Shown: one piece after another, positions 12,111 to 25,439 of the stretch
Position numbering within the stretch: the stretch's first letter is position 1
Layout of the letters: each line of letters begins with the position of its first letter
DNA from: Eumeta japonica
Taxonomy: Eukaryota > Arthropoda > Insecta > Lepidoptera > Psychidae
Assembly (NCBI GenBank): GCA_005406025.1
Contig: BGZK01002022.1
Span: 1-64,000, forward strand
Direction of reading: 5' to 3'
DNA: 64,000 nucleotides
Notes under the pieces: model-generated
The model's database searches: none
What the model was told of the DNA's origin: nothing
What the model saw: only the letters and a program-made list of their open reading frames with translations
Translations under genes and position numbers: made by a program

Positions 12111-13417
12111 AAAAAATCTTCAGAAAAGCTGAGAAGTATAATAAAATTTGATCGATGTTTTAGCTTTTCATCGTGACAAATTTTAATTTGGCGCTTCATA
12201 CATTTAGATACGCCAAAGGCAAATGCTGTTTTATATTTTTCGGCCTTTTTTGCGGGGACAAAAAAAACGAAAAACAGGTCTGGTATCTCGGAAGAACCTG
12301 TTCAGTACTACCTATTTCAATTTTCAGAATACTCCGTGAAGATTTCCGGGTATCTTGGAACAATTTCGTCCATCTAAATATTTCCTTGCATTTGCAATCT
12401 TTGTTGCATTTAAGGTGTTATAAAAGATATCGTCGATATCTTTTTAAAAATCAACATTGTTTTTTGTACTAGTTTTTTTTCTGGAGCAAGAAACATGTTT
12501 TGATTTTTTTTTGCAGATCTTCGAGGACATTGTGACAATAGTGCTAGTCGCATTCTGAGCTAGATCTTTACTTCCAGATGGGTGGAATATTAATAAATTA
12601 CCGTGTAAATCTTTGATTGTGAAGGTGGCATTATATACTCTTGTTTTTATAGTACATTATTTTAATTCTGTTACTTTTTCCGGCTCTATTACAATCTCGG
12701 ACACATCCGATATGACATTGCTTCCTAGAAAATTAAAAAGATCTTTCTGAATTTACTGTTTCCAAAATTTATTTCGTAGTCATATTATACGCGAATACTT
12801 TGTTAATTATGTGGTCAAATATCTTTTAAAGACAATCATAACAAATTCACTAATAATTATAAATTGTTATTTAAATTACGGATTTTTCAAAATATTTTTT
12901 TTACATCAAAATTATTTTTAAGAAATTAAACTTTTGTTCTTAAAGACATTTTTGTTGTTTGGAAATAATAGTAATAGTTTATTTCTTAAAATGACAGTAG
13001 TTAGCGTGGAACTGTAACTTCACTGACATTCCCTATGATGTGCATAAAAGAGTAGTAAAGTGCACGTCAGATCATCAAGATAGGAGGTAGAGTTACATAC
13101 ATGTACCTAGGTATAAATCAAAATTTGAAGTATATTTGCCTCGTGACAGCAAAGAGCAAATAATGGAATCCAAGTTTATAAGTTAAACTTAAAGAACGAC
13201 GTACATACGATGTTTGTCTTTAAATAATGCTTGAATCGCTGACCGGATTTGAATAAAATTTTGGTAGAGTAAATAATAAAATTATAAAATTAAAAATAGA
13301 GGTAAATTATGCTCTGCAATAGGACGTAAGATACTTTTTTATTTATAAAAAAAATATGTTTAAATACCAGAAAAATTGTAATTGAAAATTGCGAGCTAAT
13401 TTGTATAATGTAAAAAG
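12111..13417. other. AT-rich, no recognised feature
   Basis: Short open frames only. A TTAAAGAACGACGTACATACG...GACCGGATTTGAATAAAATTT-like stretch at 13180-13265 may be a repeat end, not confirmed. Confidence 0.5.
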
Positions 13418-13615
13418 TAATTAAAAAAACCGACAGCAAAAATTTACAGTCGGAGACATTAGTTTTGTGTTTCCTTAACCTGCTGTGACTCATGCTGTGT
13501 GCACGAGTGCGCCTCCAACTGCAAATATCGTACTAATATTAAAGTTAATGATTTTTTAGTTTATTTAGTTTCCATCTTTTCAGTTCATTTTTATGCAGTC
13601 GGTTTTTTTAATTAT
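13418..13615. mobile_element. 198-bp MITE-like element, 17-bp perfect terminal inverted repeats
   Basis: TAATTAAAAAAACCGAC at 13418-13434 is the exact reverse complement of 13599-13615. The ends resemble the ACCGAC end of the family at 1.1 and 14.1 kb, so this may be a deletion derivative. No coding capacity. Confidence 0.65.
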
Positions 13616-14094
13616 TTTTATTATTAATTGCTTTTTAGTTTTGTTTTAACTGTAACCTAGGATTGATTTCTAATCATGGGCGGTGTCAACGTCGTGTCTC
13701 GTTTTAATTACCACAATATTTTTTTTATCCATATATTCTTGTCAATTCATTATTAATATTGTACCTATTTTATTATTTATTTACTCTTAACTATATTATT
13801 TTTTTTCCCTTAGTTGATGGTCGTTTAAATTGTCTTTTAAGGCAGTAAAATTTGGAATTTATTACTGAATTTATTGATTGAATTAAATAATTATTTTTCA
13901 TGATAGTAAGACCTGTTATACGATTAATTATATAAGAACTTTATTATAAGTTTTGAAAATTTAAGTAGGAATGGTTGCTAACCAAATTGTAATAGAGGGA
14001 AAAAATCCTAAAGGGTCAGGTAAAATGAAAAATGATTAGAGAAACCTAAACATTATTTTCTAAGACCTATTTAAGGATACCTCGTTTGATACGA
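13616..14094. other. AT-rich, no recognised feature
   Basis: T-rich and A-rich runs only. Confidence 0.55.
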
Positions 14095-14480
14095 TTTGTT
14101 AATGTTAATCGAATTCAAAAAAGGACGAGTTTCTATGTTCGTCTGTATGTATTTTTTATGCACGTTCAGCGATAACTACATCAATTGAAAACTGATTTCC
14201 AATTTTTTTTTGTTTGAGGTATATTTTTTTTTCTTAAGAAGGGTATTCTTGCGAGGTGGTCCCATAGTTACCAAGTCATGATTTCACGAAGGGGTCCTAA
14301 AGAAATGGGTGCGCTCAAATTTATAGCTATGTATAGTGAGTTGGAGCTCTTTTTTTAGTTATTTAAGATGGAATGAATTGATTATGGAATCCACAGCACT
14401 AAACTCTTTAACGGTCAAGATTTACAAGATATTACAACGATTTATCGCCAGAAACTACTCTCCAATGGCTATTTGACATC
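14095..14480 (+). repeat. ACCGACTTCAAAAAAGG dispersed repeat copy (diverged)
   Basis: The module order matches 1131-1470: TTAATCGAATTCAAAAAAGG, GTTCGTCTGTATGTATTTTT, GTTCAGCGATAAC, GGTCCCATAG, CAAGTCATGAT, GAAATGGGTGC, ATCCACAGCACT, CCAGAAACTACTC. More decayed than the copy at 1.1 kb. Confidence 0.75.
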
Positions 14481-14759
14481 TTTTAGATGATAGTTATAAA
14501 ATTGAAGATCTAAAATCACAAAATCGATTTTAAAAGTTACAACATGAAACGTATCAATACATGAACAAATTACTCGTAAATATTACGGCCAATAAACTTA
14601 CAAAGATATTGTTTGTGCGTTTTCTTAATAACCTTAGCAGTGTATTAGTTAAAAGTAACAAATACACGTCTTCATTCTGTAAATTATTGTTTAATCCAAA
14701 AAAAAAAATCACCATAGTAAAATATTCCATGAATTATAATAATCACCGACAGACGCTTT

Positions 14760-15235
14760 AGGGTCGCCACACAAACGAAACGAGCGAGGTCGACCAAACA
14801 CCGACAACGTCTTCAAAGTCACTCCGGCCCCTGCGCATACGAGATTCGGACATCCGGCCGCTTTTTACCGTAGCTGGTCGGCGGAGAGCGAAACGCAGCC
14901 GACGCGGTGATGACGCTTATCGGACAATAAATCTGTAATAAATTTCGGTTTGAAACAGCGGCCGCTACCGGCGCGCCCCCCGGCCGATGCTTATCGCGCG
15001 GTTATAAACAAACGCAACGGTATTTTTAAGAGTCGAAATTATCAGAATAGAGTAGGACGCAATTAACGCCCACGCGTTGGCAGAGGAGCAATCTCGGAAC
15101 GACTCTCTGGAGTCGAAGGCGGAGGATGGGGCCGTCTGCTGGCCGAGACGAGCGACGCATCGTTTCTATTTCTACTAACGTCAACGCAAATAGTAGTCCA
15201 ATAATCATCTACTAAAATTGATTTTCGGTTCTCCA
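14760..15235. promoter_or_regulatory. GC-rich island (candidate regulatory DNA)
   Basis: About 470 bp of strongly raised GC with CTTATCGG and GCTTATCG GATA-type cores (about 14916 and 14989) and a forkhead-like ATAAACAAAC at about 15004. No protein-like frame. Assigned from composition and motifs only. Confidence 0.3.
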
Positions 15236-15364
15236 GATTTGAGAATGATACACGTTCGGGATTAATATTAGCCTATGAAATGTCACGTGAGCTAGAAAAG
15301 ATAAAATTTAAATTTGTTTAGGCAAATATCAGATATGTTAAAGCGTTAGCATATGTAGACATAG

Positions 15365-15560
15365 GAACTATTTGCCGCTTGTCTCATCCTGCTGTCTGTT
15401 TATGGCCGCGGTCGTCCGGACGGATGGCGGATGGTCACTGGCTGTTGCGCTGCGGTGTCGGACGAGTCGATTCGTTCTAGAATTAATGTTTACCGTTTGG
15501 TCCGCGGCGACAGTACGTACACTGCGCATGCTGAACGCTGCTTTGCATAGATGTTTCTGG
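15365..15560. other. GC-rich island
   Basis: About 200 bp rich in CpG with an open frame on plus that does not resemble a protein. Possible conserved non-coding DNA. Confidence 0.2.
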
Positions 15561-15599
15561 TCAACGTATCGGGTAATATTAATGCTTTAATTGAGATAC

Positions 15600-16135
15600 A
15601 TTGACATTATAAGATATAATTCCTTGGCGTGACTGTAATTATTAATAGTTAAACTACATGCAGAAATTTATGTGGGTGGAAAGGTAGTAATTATATAGAC
15701 GGATGGTAAACATGGCAGAAGTTTAATTAAGAAGTATCTAAAGACGCGACAGTATTCTTACATCGATCGTTCTAAGTGTTAGATTTTTAAAGCTAGGTGA
15801 AATTAAATTTTAAATAATGAAATAGTACTTACGTGACAATGAATGAAGTATAATATTACGAATTGTTACTTAATTACGTGCTTAAAATAAAAAAAAAATA
15901 CACGCGTTATGCTTTAATTAAACTTATGCGTTTTAACAAAACAAATGCTTCTTCAGATACAATTGAATTTTGTTTTATGTATATTCACATTGTTTTGTTT
16001 CGTCAATATAGATTTGGCAATCAATAACATGAAATGCATTGTCGATTTTCGCATATACAGTTAACACAATTTAAAATTATATCTTCATTATTTGATTTCA
16101 CCTACACACTACATAGTCATTCTGTCAAACCGATG
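15600..16135. other. AT-rich, no recognised feature
   Basis: Nothing seen. Confidence 0.5.
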
Positions 16136-16139
16136 GTAT

Positions 16140-16455
16140 AATAATAATAATCATCCGAAATCTCTGGTAACAATCGCCGGTCCCGGACGAGCAGTCCGAA
16201 ATTGCAGATCTAAATCGACCATAATATATCGCTAATGACCGGCCAAAGAGAATGGGCCAGCTGCTATAGAGGTGAATCATTTCATTTAATGAGTTTGAAA
16301 GAGGTTGCGGCGGCACCGGCGGCTGTATAAACCGGTTCCCTTGCTTTAATTATGAAACCAATTTGCTGGTTAATTTATGGACGATAAAGCGATGTCGAGA
16401 CAGCGCCGCGCTTATCGCCGCCGACGGCGCGCGACGTGCGAAAATATTTAAAATG
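16140..16455. promoter_or_regulatory. GC-rich island with a Grainyhead-type site
   Basis: Raised GC, ending in a very GC-rich stretch at 16410-16440. AACCGGTT, the Grainyhead core, is at 16330-16337, followed by homeodomain-like TTAATTATGA and GTTAATTTA. No protein-like frame. Candidate conserved enhancer. Confidence 0.3.
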
Positions 16456-16779
16456 CATTTTTATGTGAGAACCTTGCCCGTGTATCGGTCGTTTCCTGTT
16501 AGAATTACGCAAACATGCTAAGTTTTAAGGTAAAAAAAAAGTAATGAGACGACTTTGAATACGAAACTTTATAATTTGTTATATAGTGCGTGAGGTTGTT
16601 AACCATATGTGTTTTCATACACCTATGTGTATATGTATCAATCAAAGTGCTAAGTTTGATTGATAGTGCTAAGTCTATGGCCTAGTCACATAAATAAATA
16701 TTAAACTATTAATTGATTATGAAAAATGTCTGATTATGAAAGATGTCTCCCGACGTATTTGTAAGCCCAACATTTTCAT

Positions 16780-17520
16780 GTTTTTTTTTCTCTGCTGAAT
16801 ATCATAGAAAAATTTTCGGGCAAAGGCTAAATTCTTTCGTAGACTTCATAGTGCACGCAAACTGACTTACAGGCGTGAGGAAATTACTCTCATTATAGAG
16901 TTTCCTCGGACGTCAAATGGTCGACATTTGATGAAAACCCGATTTTTAGAAAAAGGACTCAACAATATCTGTTGAATAATTTAACCGATTTTGATGCATT
17001 TACCAAAGATTGTTGTTGTTACTTGAAGGAAAATAACTGGATAGGTTTTGAAATACATCGGTAGAGTACTGCCACAAACTGCATAAATTTTTTTTCAAAA
17101 TTTCAATTTTGAATAAATTTTTTCTAGCCATGTCTCTTGAACAATTCAACCGATTTTATGCAGTTAGTGATAGTCGATACAAATGTTTAGGAAAAAGAGC
17201 TGATGAAATTATGATATTGATCGGTAGAGTAGTTTAGATTTTATTTTTAAAAAGATATGAAAACTTTGTTTTGAGTTTACTGAAAATTTACCAGGTGGAA
17301 TTAGTTCAACGTTTCAGGAAGTCTAAGTCGAGAAGACCATTTTCAAATGTCGCAAACGTATGTTTGAAGAGGTTAATACGTTCAAAAGCCATGAAAGGTT
17401 TACACACGCACGCACACAAATACGCGTAGGCATACATGCAGGCATATATACAGGTACGAGTACACACACAAACACACACATACGGACACGCGTTGGTCAT
17501 CTATTCGTTTGAACGCTCAT
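16780..17520. repeat. dispersed repeat with CA-rich tail
   Basis: AACCGATTTTGATGC- and AACCGATTTTATGCA-like blocks (about 16982 and 17148) recur with similar text at 20.6 and 47.0 kb. A CACACGCACGCACAC/ACACACACATACGGACACG tail at 17400-17490 ends the element. Such blocks are common in lepidopteran interspersed repeats. The minus-strand open frame over the CA tail is spurious. Confidence 0.55.
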
Positions 17521-18390
17521 CAAGCAAAAACCAATTAATCAAATGCAAATCATCAAATAAATTATGAGAATCAATCGCAGTAACACTTAGTGCTTACTCG
17601 CTTTCGCCCGTGGCCTCACTCGCTTCAATACATATTCAATTCCATATAGAACGATTTTTTTTCTTTTTATGTGAATTGGTTTTAGGCAATAGTTAATGCT
17701 CAAGAGTAGAACAAGAGAGGTCCCAGTTCGGGGCTGAAATCATTATCGGGATCGACATAATAAGAGTGAAAACTTTGTAGTATTAAATTTTAAAAAGAAA
17801 ACACTAGATGTGTGAAATGTAATTTTCATTTGGTAATCATCAAAATATTATCATAATTATAAGAAAATTCCATCGTTTATAACTTGAATAACATAAAGGC
17901 TTCTTTATGTTACTCAAGTGTGTGCTTACACACTCGGATTCTCGATCACAGTTTCATATAGAACCGAATAACGTACACAATATTCGTATTGTATTTCCCG
18001 TTTCAATCCAAACACGAGTACATTTTGCAAACACACCGCACACACGGAACCGCCGTCCGGACTAGTAAGGTTTTTTTATTGAGCTCGTAAAGTTTTGTTG
18101 TCCGCAGTCCTGCAGCCGCTGAAACATAAAGCTCTATGTGTCTTTGTACAACTTTAATATACTACCTCCGTTTGCGGTGGGATCAGTATTTTGTAAGAGG
18201 AGAATAGCTTATTGATAAAAATTAAAATATAAATCGACTCGTGCCAAGTCAACTTATTTATTGGTTAAATAATTAATAGTGTACATTTATTTACGTTGGT
18301 TTGTAATGAAATTGTTACAGACTACTTACCTATCAGATATAAATAGTGAAATTTTTACCCTGCTGCCGAAGAAAGAAAGGGTAATGTTTT
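17521..18390. other. AT-rich, no recognised feature
   Basis: Nothing beyond a small CACCGCACACACGG-rich patch at 18030-18065. Confidence 0.5.
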
Positions 18391-18485
18391 TCGAGCATAT
18401 GTGTGTATGTATGTTTGTCTGTTTCTTAGGCACGCTCTACAGCCTAAACAGTTTGATGGATTTTAATGAGTAAGGTGTCTCTAGA
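18391..18485 (+). repeat. short dispersed repeat fragment
   Basis: TATGTGTGTATGTATGTTTG followed by GATGGATTTTAATGA is a module order I recall from lepidopteran repeats (TGTATGTATGTTTGT ... GGATTTTAATGA). Confidence 0.45.
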
Positions 18486-19670
18486 TTCGAATTAATTATA
18501 GGAGTTACATAGGGTATATGAAATTTACGAAACACTAAACTTGACATGAACTAGACATACGCTCCTCTGCCAAAAGGAAAAGTGGAGCAAACAGGTGACA
18601 GTTTGGTACCTAAGGGATGGCACTAGGAGCCGAAGTCGTAAAGCAAGAAGATGGGAGGGCGACCTGAGATTGGACCCCTTTGGAAAAGAGTAACGGCTAA
18701 CAGGAAACAGTGGAGAGAGTTGGTGGAGACCTTTCTTGTAAGGCATACTGAAATATGAGATATTTTGTAATATAAGCGTAGTTTTAGTTTATATATATAT
18801 ATATTTTTTAAATTAATCTTTTAATTCTTTTTATTTGTGTAAGACTTTAAAGCCACAATTAGTAATGTTATGTAAATATTTCGAAAAATAAAGCCCTGTT
18901 ATTATTATGATCTTACGTATTTTTTGAAGCCGAACTGAGAGTTTCAATTAAAATGTTTTTCTCCAAATCTATTCAATGGGGTATCAAAGTGAAAGATTTT
19001 AAAAGGCGATAACTAAAATATGCACAATTTATATATTTAAAAGTAATTGGATATAACAAATCTCTAATATACTCTAAATATGTGAACTAATGGTAGACTA
19101 TCCAACTAATAAAAAGTGTAAAATATTGTTCATCTTTTAGTTAGTCTTTTTTAACGCAGTCGGTTTTTTTTTGTTTAAATTAATAATATTTTTTTTTTGT
19201 TAAAAGTTTCTTTCTTTCGTTTGTTCGAACAAAATGTGACATCTGCTAGTCTCTACATCGAATGATATGTTAAAAAATGAATTTAAGGATGCAGAGAAGT
19301 GACAGATACCTTTAAGTTAATTTCAATATTTTTCGAAGTTCGTGTACACATTTAATGTAGATAGAGTTTTATAAAAAAAGAGGAGTTAGATGGAAATAAC
19401 ATTATGATTTCTATTTTATTCCCATAGAAACACTCATTGATGCCAATAAAAATTGAAAAAAATAATAAGCGGTCGGAGGACACTGGTTGGGAACAATTTT
19501 TTTTTTATAAATAATGCAATGTAAGAAATAAAATCAAAGACTTTCAGTAAATATTTTAGAAAAATATAAAAATAATATATAAAATAGTGAATAATGGAAT
19601 TATATAAAAATACTGAATAATAAATTTCAAAAGAGAGAAATAGAAAGTCGTAACGAGAGTGTTTAACGCT
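18486..19670. other. AT-rich, repeat end only
   Basis: AACGCAGTCGGTTTTTTTTT at about 19152-19171 matches the GTCGG-poly(T) end at 13599 and may be an isolated end of that family. Otherwise nothing. Confidence 0.45.
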
Positions 19671-19674
19671 TTTT

Positions 19675-20265
19675 TGTTACGTTACGATTTCCACCGGTTG
19701 ACTCCTACTGCAAGCCGCGTTAGGGAACTTCGTTCCGAAAATTCCAGGATGTCTTCGAGGTCAGAATCGAATTGGTAATAGGGTATGGGGCGAGGTCAGA
19801 AAGGGCGTCGGCTATAAAAACGAAATCGAAACTATGTGCATGTGGACGAAATTGCGAATTAGGCCGATTCACAATAATTACCTTTTACTTCTCAACGCTC
19901 ATCCCGTATATTGTGTAGCCTTTTATAATTTCTGGTACCCGCGTGATAAGACAACACTAAAACGTTGATCCGGCGGCGGAATCCATTCGCTACGGACGTA
20001 GCTCATTAATAATTATCATCGTATATCACGAATTATGAGCGGGGACCGCGATTATACCGAGAGAAATTAGTCCATAGACAATGGCAATGAAACAATAGAC
20101 TCTGATTGTACGTATGAAAGGCGTCGATATTATAAAACAATAAAATCCATTCATCACGGAGTGCAAGGCGTGGGCCGCGGCTCCGTTGATTTATTGATTT
20201 CTTCACTCGAGACAATGAGAGGGGCGAAATGTAATATATATCATAGGACCCGATCCGATAACATC
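19675..20265. promoter_or_regulatory. GC-richer island (candidate regulatory DNA)
   Basis: Raised GC at 19680-19820 and 19960-20260. It contains CATTAATAATTATCATCG (homeodomain-like cores), ACAATGG and ACAATAG (Sox-like cores, about 20077 and 20092) and GATTTATTGATT. No protein-like frame. Regulatory role is inferred. Confidence 0.28.
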
Positions 20266-20449
20266 CATCAGCGATGCGATTGATTTACCTATTTGCGTAA
20301 CGGTGTATCTTTGATTACCGATTTGCGTTTGTTAACTTTCCGCTACGAAAATTGAAATTTTTTTATAAATTGGGAAGATATTGTTTTCAGAATTATCACC
20401 AGATCTTGACGTTTCAGGCTTCTAGAAATCTATTTTCACCATTCTCCAA

Positions 20450-21150
20450 ATAATGTCTGCATGTATGTTTGTGGGCGCGCGTGCGCGCGTGTATATGTGT
20501 TCATTGAAAAAATTTCAAAAAGTATTCTGTAGAATATTTTTTAACTACTCTAACGATGAATTTCAAAATCTAACTACTTTTTTCTGCTTAAAAACAACGT
20601 CGATTGTTGCAAACTGTATCAAAATCGATGGGTTCGTTCAAAAGATATCATTAACGAAAAATTCGGAAAAAGGGATTTTTTAAAAATAACATGTAAAATT
20701 CTCGATGGATTAATATTTAATTGTCGATCATCTTTTTCTGTTTAAGAAACTACGTTGGTTGCCATAAAAAAAAATCAGAATCAAACAATGTGTTTCAAAG
20801 ATATTGTAGTTGAGAAATTAAAAATAAAGTGTTTTGTTAAGGCATATAGATTTTTGAATTGTAATAGCTCTAATTAAATAATAAAGTATTAAAACTATAT
20901 CTTTGAGCTCAGAGAGCTTGAAAAAATAATAAAATTGATCTTTTTAGCATAATGAGCATAATAATTTAGTTCTTCTTTACTTTTAACACTTTTAAGCATG
21001 AAGGCGTAAAGGTTTAATAGAATTTCAATATTTTGAACTCAAAAACTCATAGACAGTATTCATACCTTAAGGAGCTCAAAAACACAACGATTAACATCAT
21101 AGCAGAAAGTTTCAGGGATGGCCTACAGGGTCAACTGTTTTACAGATTTT
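20450..21150. repeat. dispersed repeat, diverged
   Basis: Begins with a GTGCGCGCGTGTATATGTG patch, then a block of ATCAAAATCGATGGGTTCG kind similar to 16.98 and 47.0 kb. The end GGATGGCCTACAGGGTCAAC, CTGTTTTACAGATTTT matches 4768-4800 and 4893-4925. Confidence 0.5.
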
Positions 21151-24100
21151 TGTTTGGTCCTTACCGAGACGGGAGAGCTGCTCTTGGAGTACTTTGGGCT
21201 CTGTTCATTTATAAGAGTCCGTTACATTCTCAGAGGTCAAAAATTATGTTTATATCGGAATCGAAGGGGTTGGATTTTAAGCCGACCACGGTGGTTTAGT
21301 GTTGTTCCCGGGATCTACGAGTGATCGCTGTCACCAATAGGGTTGACAACCGTGCTTTAAGATAGAGTATTGTATTCTATTTTATGTAGGTGTACTTATA
21401 ATCCATAACGCTACTGGAGCACGATAAAATACAATTTTAACAGAAACTCTAATTTTTCGACTGGTTCACTTTTTGTTCTTAAAAGCGTAATTAATGATTC
21501 AAAAGATTGAAACAATTACAATTATAAATAAAATTAACATTAAATTATTCTCTTTAGTCATTCAATACTTTTCAGTAAAAAAGGATATACCTATAAAACA
21601 AATTTAAATTTCTACGATAATGCTGTTGTAAAAAGTAAATTAAATATTTTTTTTCCTATGGACTTGTACTCTTTATTTATCCTTTTTGAAATCAGATATA
21701 CTTTATTACTTCTAAAGAAAGTTGGCAACCCTAGTCAACAATGCGGCGACAAAGTCCGGTGGTGACATCTTAATGTGCTCTACCAAGGACTGAGTGCTTC
21801 AATTTAATTTTATTTAATTCAAATTAACGACTCATTATTCTGTCCGGAAATGAATTTGTTCAGGCGTCAACCAGGTATTTTTTGATTGGACTTTTAAATC
21901 ACTGCGTCTCGCTGGTGTGCGCATACCAACATAATAAGGCAACAGACACTTTATTTGGAATCATAAGTAAAGTCACAAACAAACGCTGGTTTCATAGTTT
22001 TAAATAAATCTCCTATATTTAGAGTATCGTAACAGGTCGAAACTGTATTTTTTTTTTTTGCCTCAGCAAGGTTCCATTTTATTGTCATCATATAATGTAA
22101 TTTCTATACAAGCTATTATGATAATAAAATAATAATGGCTAGCTCGGAAAACGTTGTTCTCACCTTTCCGGTGGATTAATTATATCTTTTATTGGCGTAT
22201 TAAAAAAAAAAATTGTAAAACATTTTAAAATTTTGTTAAACACAGTAAAATATTATTAAAATATGAATCGTATTGATTTACAACTACAAAATTTATTAGC
22301 AACTAGACCGCAACGACATCTATCAAGTTCTAATTGCGTGATTATCCTGACACTAAACCAATGTATTTTGTATGAATTAATTTGGTTCATATAAATTTCA
22401 TGACTAAGCTTGACTTAGCGCCTCCAAACAGATGCTAGCAGAGCTATAACGGTCTCGACAATAGAAATACATTGTGTGAATGACCTTAATCAGAAGTCCA
22501 CAATGACTAATTCACTAACGTTTATATGTATAAAAATAATAAGGGCAGGATTGAATGTCTTTATACCGAAAATGGGTATATGCTGGGTTGTTACACTAAC
22601 ATAGGGACGTGACAATGTTATACTGTAAGAGTATTTTATACGTTATATGGAATATTTTATGATTATATAGAATATTTTATGACATCTATATTTCAAAAAT
22701 TCAGCGTCATATTATTGTATATTTAGTCACAAATTTAAAAAAGAATTTTCATGAAAGAATGAATGAACTGTTTCCTAATAACTCAAAGTTTCTGAATATT
22801 TTGCAAACGTAGTCGTTTCTTTTATTTCTAAACAAGTTTTGTAACTTCTTAAAATTCATATCGGTGTTTGTTAATTTGAATTCTCCGCATAAATTGACAA
22901 TTTAATGAGAATTTCTGAATGAGGTATCATAGAATTATTACAGTAGTCTCATAATTCGTTTCTAATACAAGAAAGATATTGGTTTTGTATTTTTAACTTG
23001 AATCGAAATACAATTGAAAAAAAAAAGTAAAAATCATATATTTTGTGCTTTTTATTTCCGTGTTAATTTATGTTCTTCATTTGAAACTAATTGTTATAAA
23101 TTGACATGTATCATTCGTGATGCCTTAAATAGTAGTTTTTCGAATTTAAAATTTAAGTAGGTATTTGTTTTTTCCGTGACAAAAAGGCTGGCAAAATTGT
23201 TTGGAAAATAATTCATTTAAAAAAGTAAAACCAAACTATGTATAAGGAATTAACCTTGTCACTCCTTTTAATCCCTATTTTTACTAAGGCTACATTTTCG
23301 CAAAGAACTCTCGTTTAAACAAATGTCATGTAAATTTTTCTCTACCTATTTAATGACAGGCATGTGTCGTTAGTTTCTAGTATTTTCTTCCTATGAATAG
23401 AATACTGAAACTCGAACGCGCAGGCGCTAGTCTTAAGTAGAATTCCCTCGTTTCTGTATTTACTTTAATGGCCTGCTCACTATTTGAGACTCCACCATAT
23501 CTTACCTCTACCTTTACCTTTACAACTCAAAATAATTCATTGGATATTGAAGCCTTCATATTTCCAAGGGTTCTGGTTCTACGTAAATGTAAATATTTTG
23601 AGAAAGCATATTATTTTCTTTGTTTTCAAATTTAAATTAACTACGATAACTCTTAATATAATGAAACGTTAGCAGTTACAAGAACATTTCCTTATAGGTA
23701 TTGTTAAGTAAAAATTATTTAAGAATTGTTTTGTTTCATTTTTGTATAGTAACGATAATTTCTCATTTTCTCAACACTTTTTGAACACAACAACACAACA
23801 GTTCAAAAAAATATTTTTGTATAGTTATAAGTCCAGATCATATCTCGTGTAGTTTATTAAATTAAAAAATATAAAAAGAAAACAACACATTACAGAAATA
23901 TGTTCTTCTTATATTTTGTTTTCAATGTTCGTTATTGCGAAGACTAACTATTCTAATTTTATAAAAAAAAATCATTGTGTAGTCGGGTAGACAAATGTAT
24001 AAATACATTATAATACGTCAAAAATACTGAGCACCCTACTATTGATGATGATAGCGTAACTCATATCGCGCATTTGAGTTACTGATACAAAACAAAAGCA

Positions 24101-24460
24101 AACCAGACGTAGAATTACGTAAGGTACTGAAACAACTGTAAATTCATTTTGTGGGATAATTCGACTACAGCTTTTACAGTTTTCTTTGTGGTTTTATTGT
24201 TGATATTGACATAATAGAGACTCTGCTATTGTTCCATTAAAAATGCACCATTGAAGAGCGTAATATATGTACATTAAAATTTTGGAGAAGGATAATATTG
24301 AGATATATTCGACACGTCTTAATGGACTAAGGACTTAAAAATAGAGGAAATTTATATTTTAATAGAATATAATATCAAAATGTAGACAATTACGGGAAGG
24401 TTGTCAAAGGGGTAGAAATTATTATATTATTTGTAATACATACATACCTTCTGTTTACAT
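21151..24460. other. AT-rich, no recognised gene
   Basis: Short open frames only. No exon-like signature or clear repeat; AATATTTTATGA-like direct repeats occur at 22630-22685. Confidence 0.5.
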
Positions 24461-24469
24461 TCAGTGCTG

Positions 24470-24640
24470 CTAAAGAACGAGATCTAAACGCAGTGCGGTC
24501 ATATTTACGCAAAAACGGAGTACGTTATGCATCTCGTATTGTGCATGTGCAATTACATGATGCATGCTGGACGCGGATATTAACTTTAGTGGCGCTTAAT
24601 GCACGCCGGCCATTGTTTACGATCTCATACATAAGTCGTC
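24470..24640. other. GC-richer block with POU/homeodomain-like words
   Basis: Contains GTTATGCATCTCG, GCAATTACATGATGCATGC and CATTGTTTACG. No coding similarity. Possible conserved enhancer piece. Confidence 0.25.
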
Positions 24641-24689
24641 GACACAATAGAACTCTGCATTAAAAAAACGAGGAATATAAAAAAAAAGA

Positions 24690-25060
24690 TTACGAAAGTA
24701 CTTTTTTGAGATTTCTCTACCCTTATAGTTTCGTCATTTCCGTCCGTCCGTCCGTATGTCACAGGTATTTTGTTCAAAAATTACAATACGTGTATTGATT
24801 AAATTTATAATGTAGGTGTCTTGTATAAACCCGTTACTTAGACTGGTAGTTGAACAAGAAAAAATATTTTTTTCTAAAGGGGCACTCCATACATGTAGCA
24901 GAAGCTGAAAAAAACCTTTTTCGGCATACGTTGACGTGTGGTATATATTTAGATAGTTCTTTTAAAAACATTTTAAGGTTTTAATAAATTTTTCGGATTA
25001 CGTGAATAATTTTGGAAATAATCGCTCCGAAATTTACAAAAATTGTGTCCACCCTCCTTT
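24690..25060 (+). repeat. 'TCCGTCCGTCCG' dispersed repeat copy
   Basis: CCCTTATAGTTTCGTCATTT, CCGTCCGTCCGTCCGTATGT, CACAGG and later GTATAAACCCG, CATACATGTAGCAGAAGC and TTTTCGGATTACGTGAATAA. It shares its first modules with 41.5 (inverted), 60.9 and 63.7 kb. Non-coding interspersed repeat. Confidence 0.75.
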
Positions 25061-25311
25061 CGATTAATAGTGCGCATATAATAAAGCTTTGCATATCTTT
25101 GCTGCAAACGTGAACTGAGTCTGGATAAAGATTTTGAATCTGGAAGCTTTTTTTTGTCAATTTTATGTTATTCCTTATTTATAAAAATTATATCAGTGTG
25201 CTCATGCATATTTAATGTATATTAAAATCAAGTTTATATTTCTGCTCTATATAACAAACTTTATGTAACTTACTGTGCAGTTAAAGCAAACTTTATATGC
25301 TTTATGTGTAA

Positions 25312-25348
25312 CTTATTATACATTATAGAGTATATAATGTATAATAAG
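25312..25348. repeat. perfect 16-bp hairpin with 5-nt loop
   Basis: CTTATTATACATTATA (25312-25327) and TATAATGTATAATAAG (25333-25348) are exact reverse complements around GAGTA. AT-rich; could be a cruciform or a nested palindrome. Confidence 0.9.
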
Positions 25349-25439
25349 ACCAAATGCAATAGTATCAAAAGGAAGGCGTTACACATGGCAGGAAAAGATG
25401 CTGGTTTTCTTAGAATGGTGCTATTTTTTTTTTTTTATT

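Noticed and set aside
17306..17500. Cysteine-rich minus frame (CVCVCTRTCIYACMYAYAY)
   Set aside because: Translation of a CA-rich tail of a dispersed repeat.
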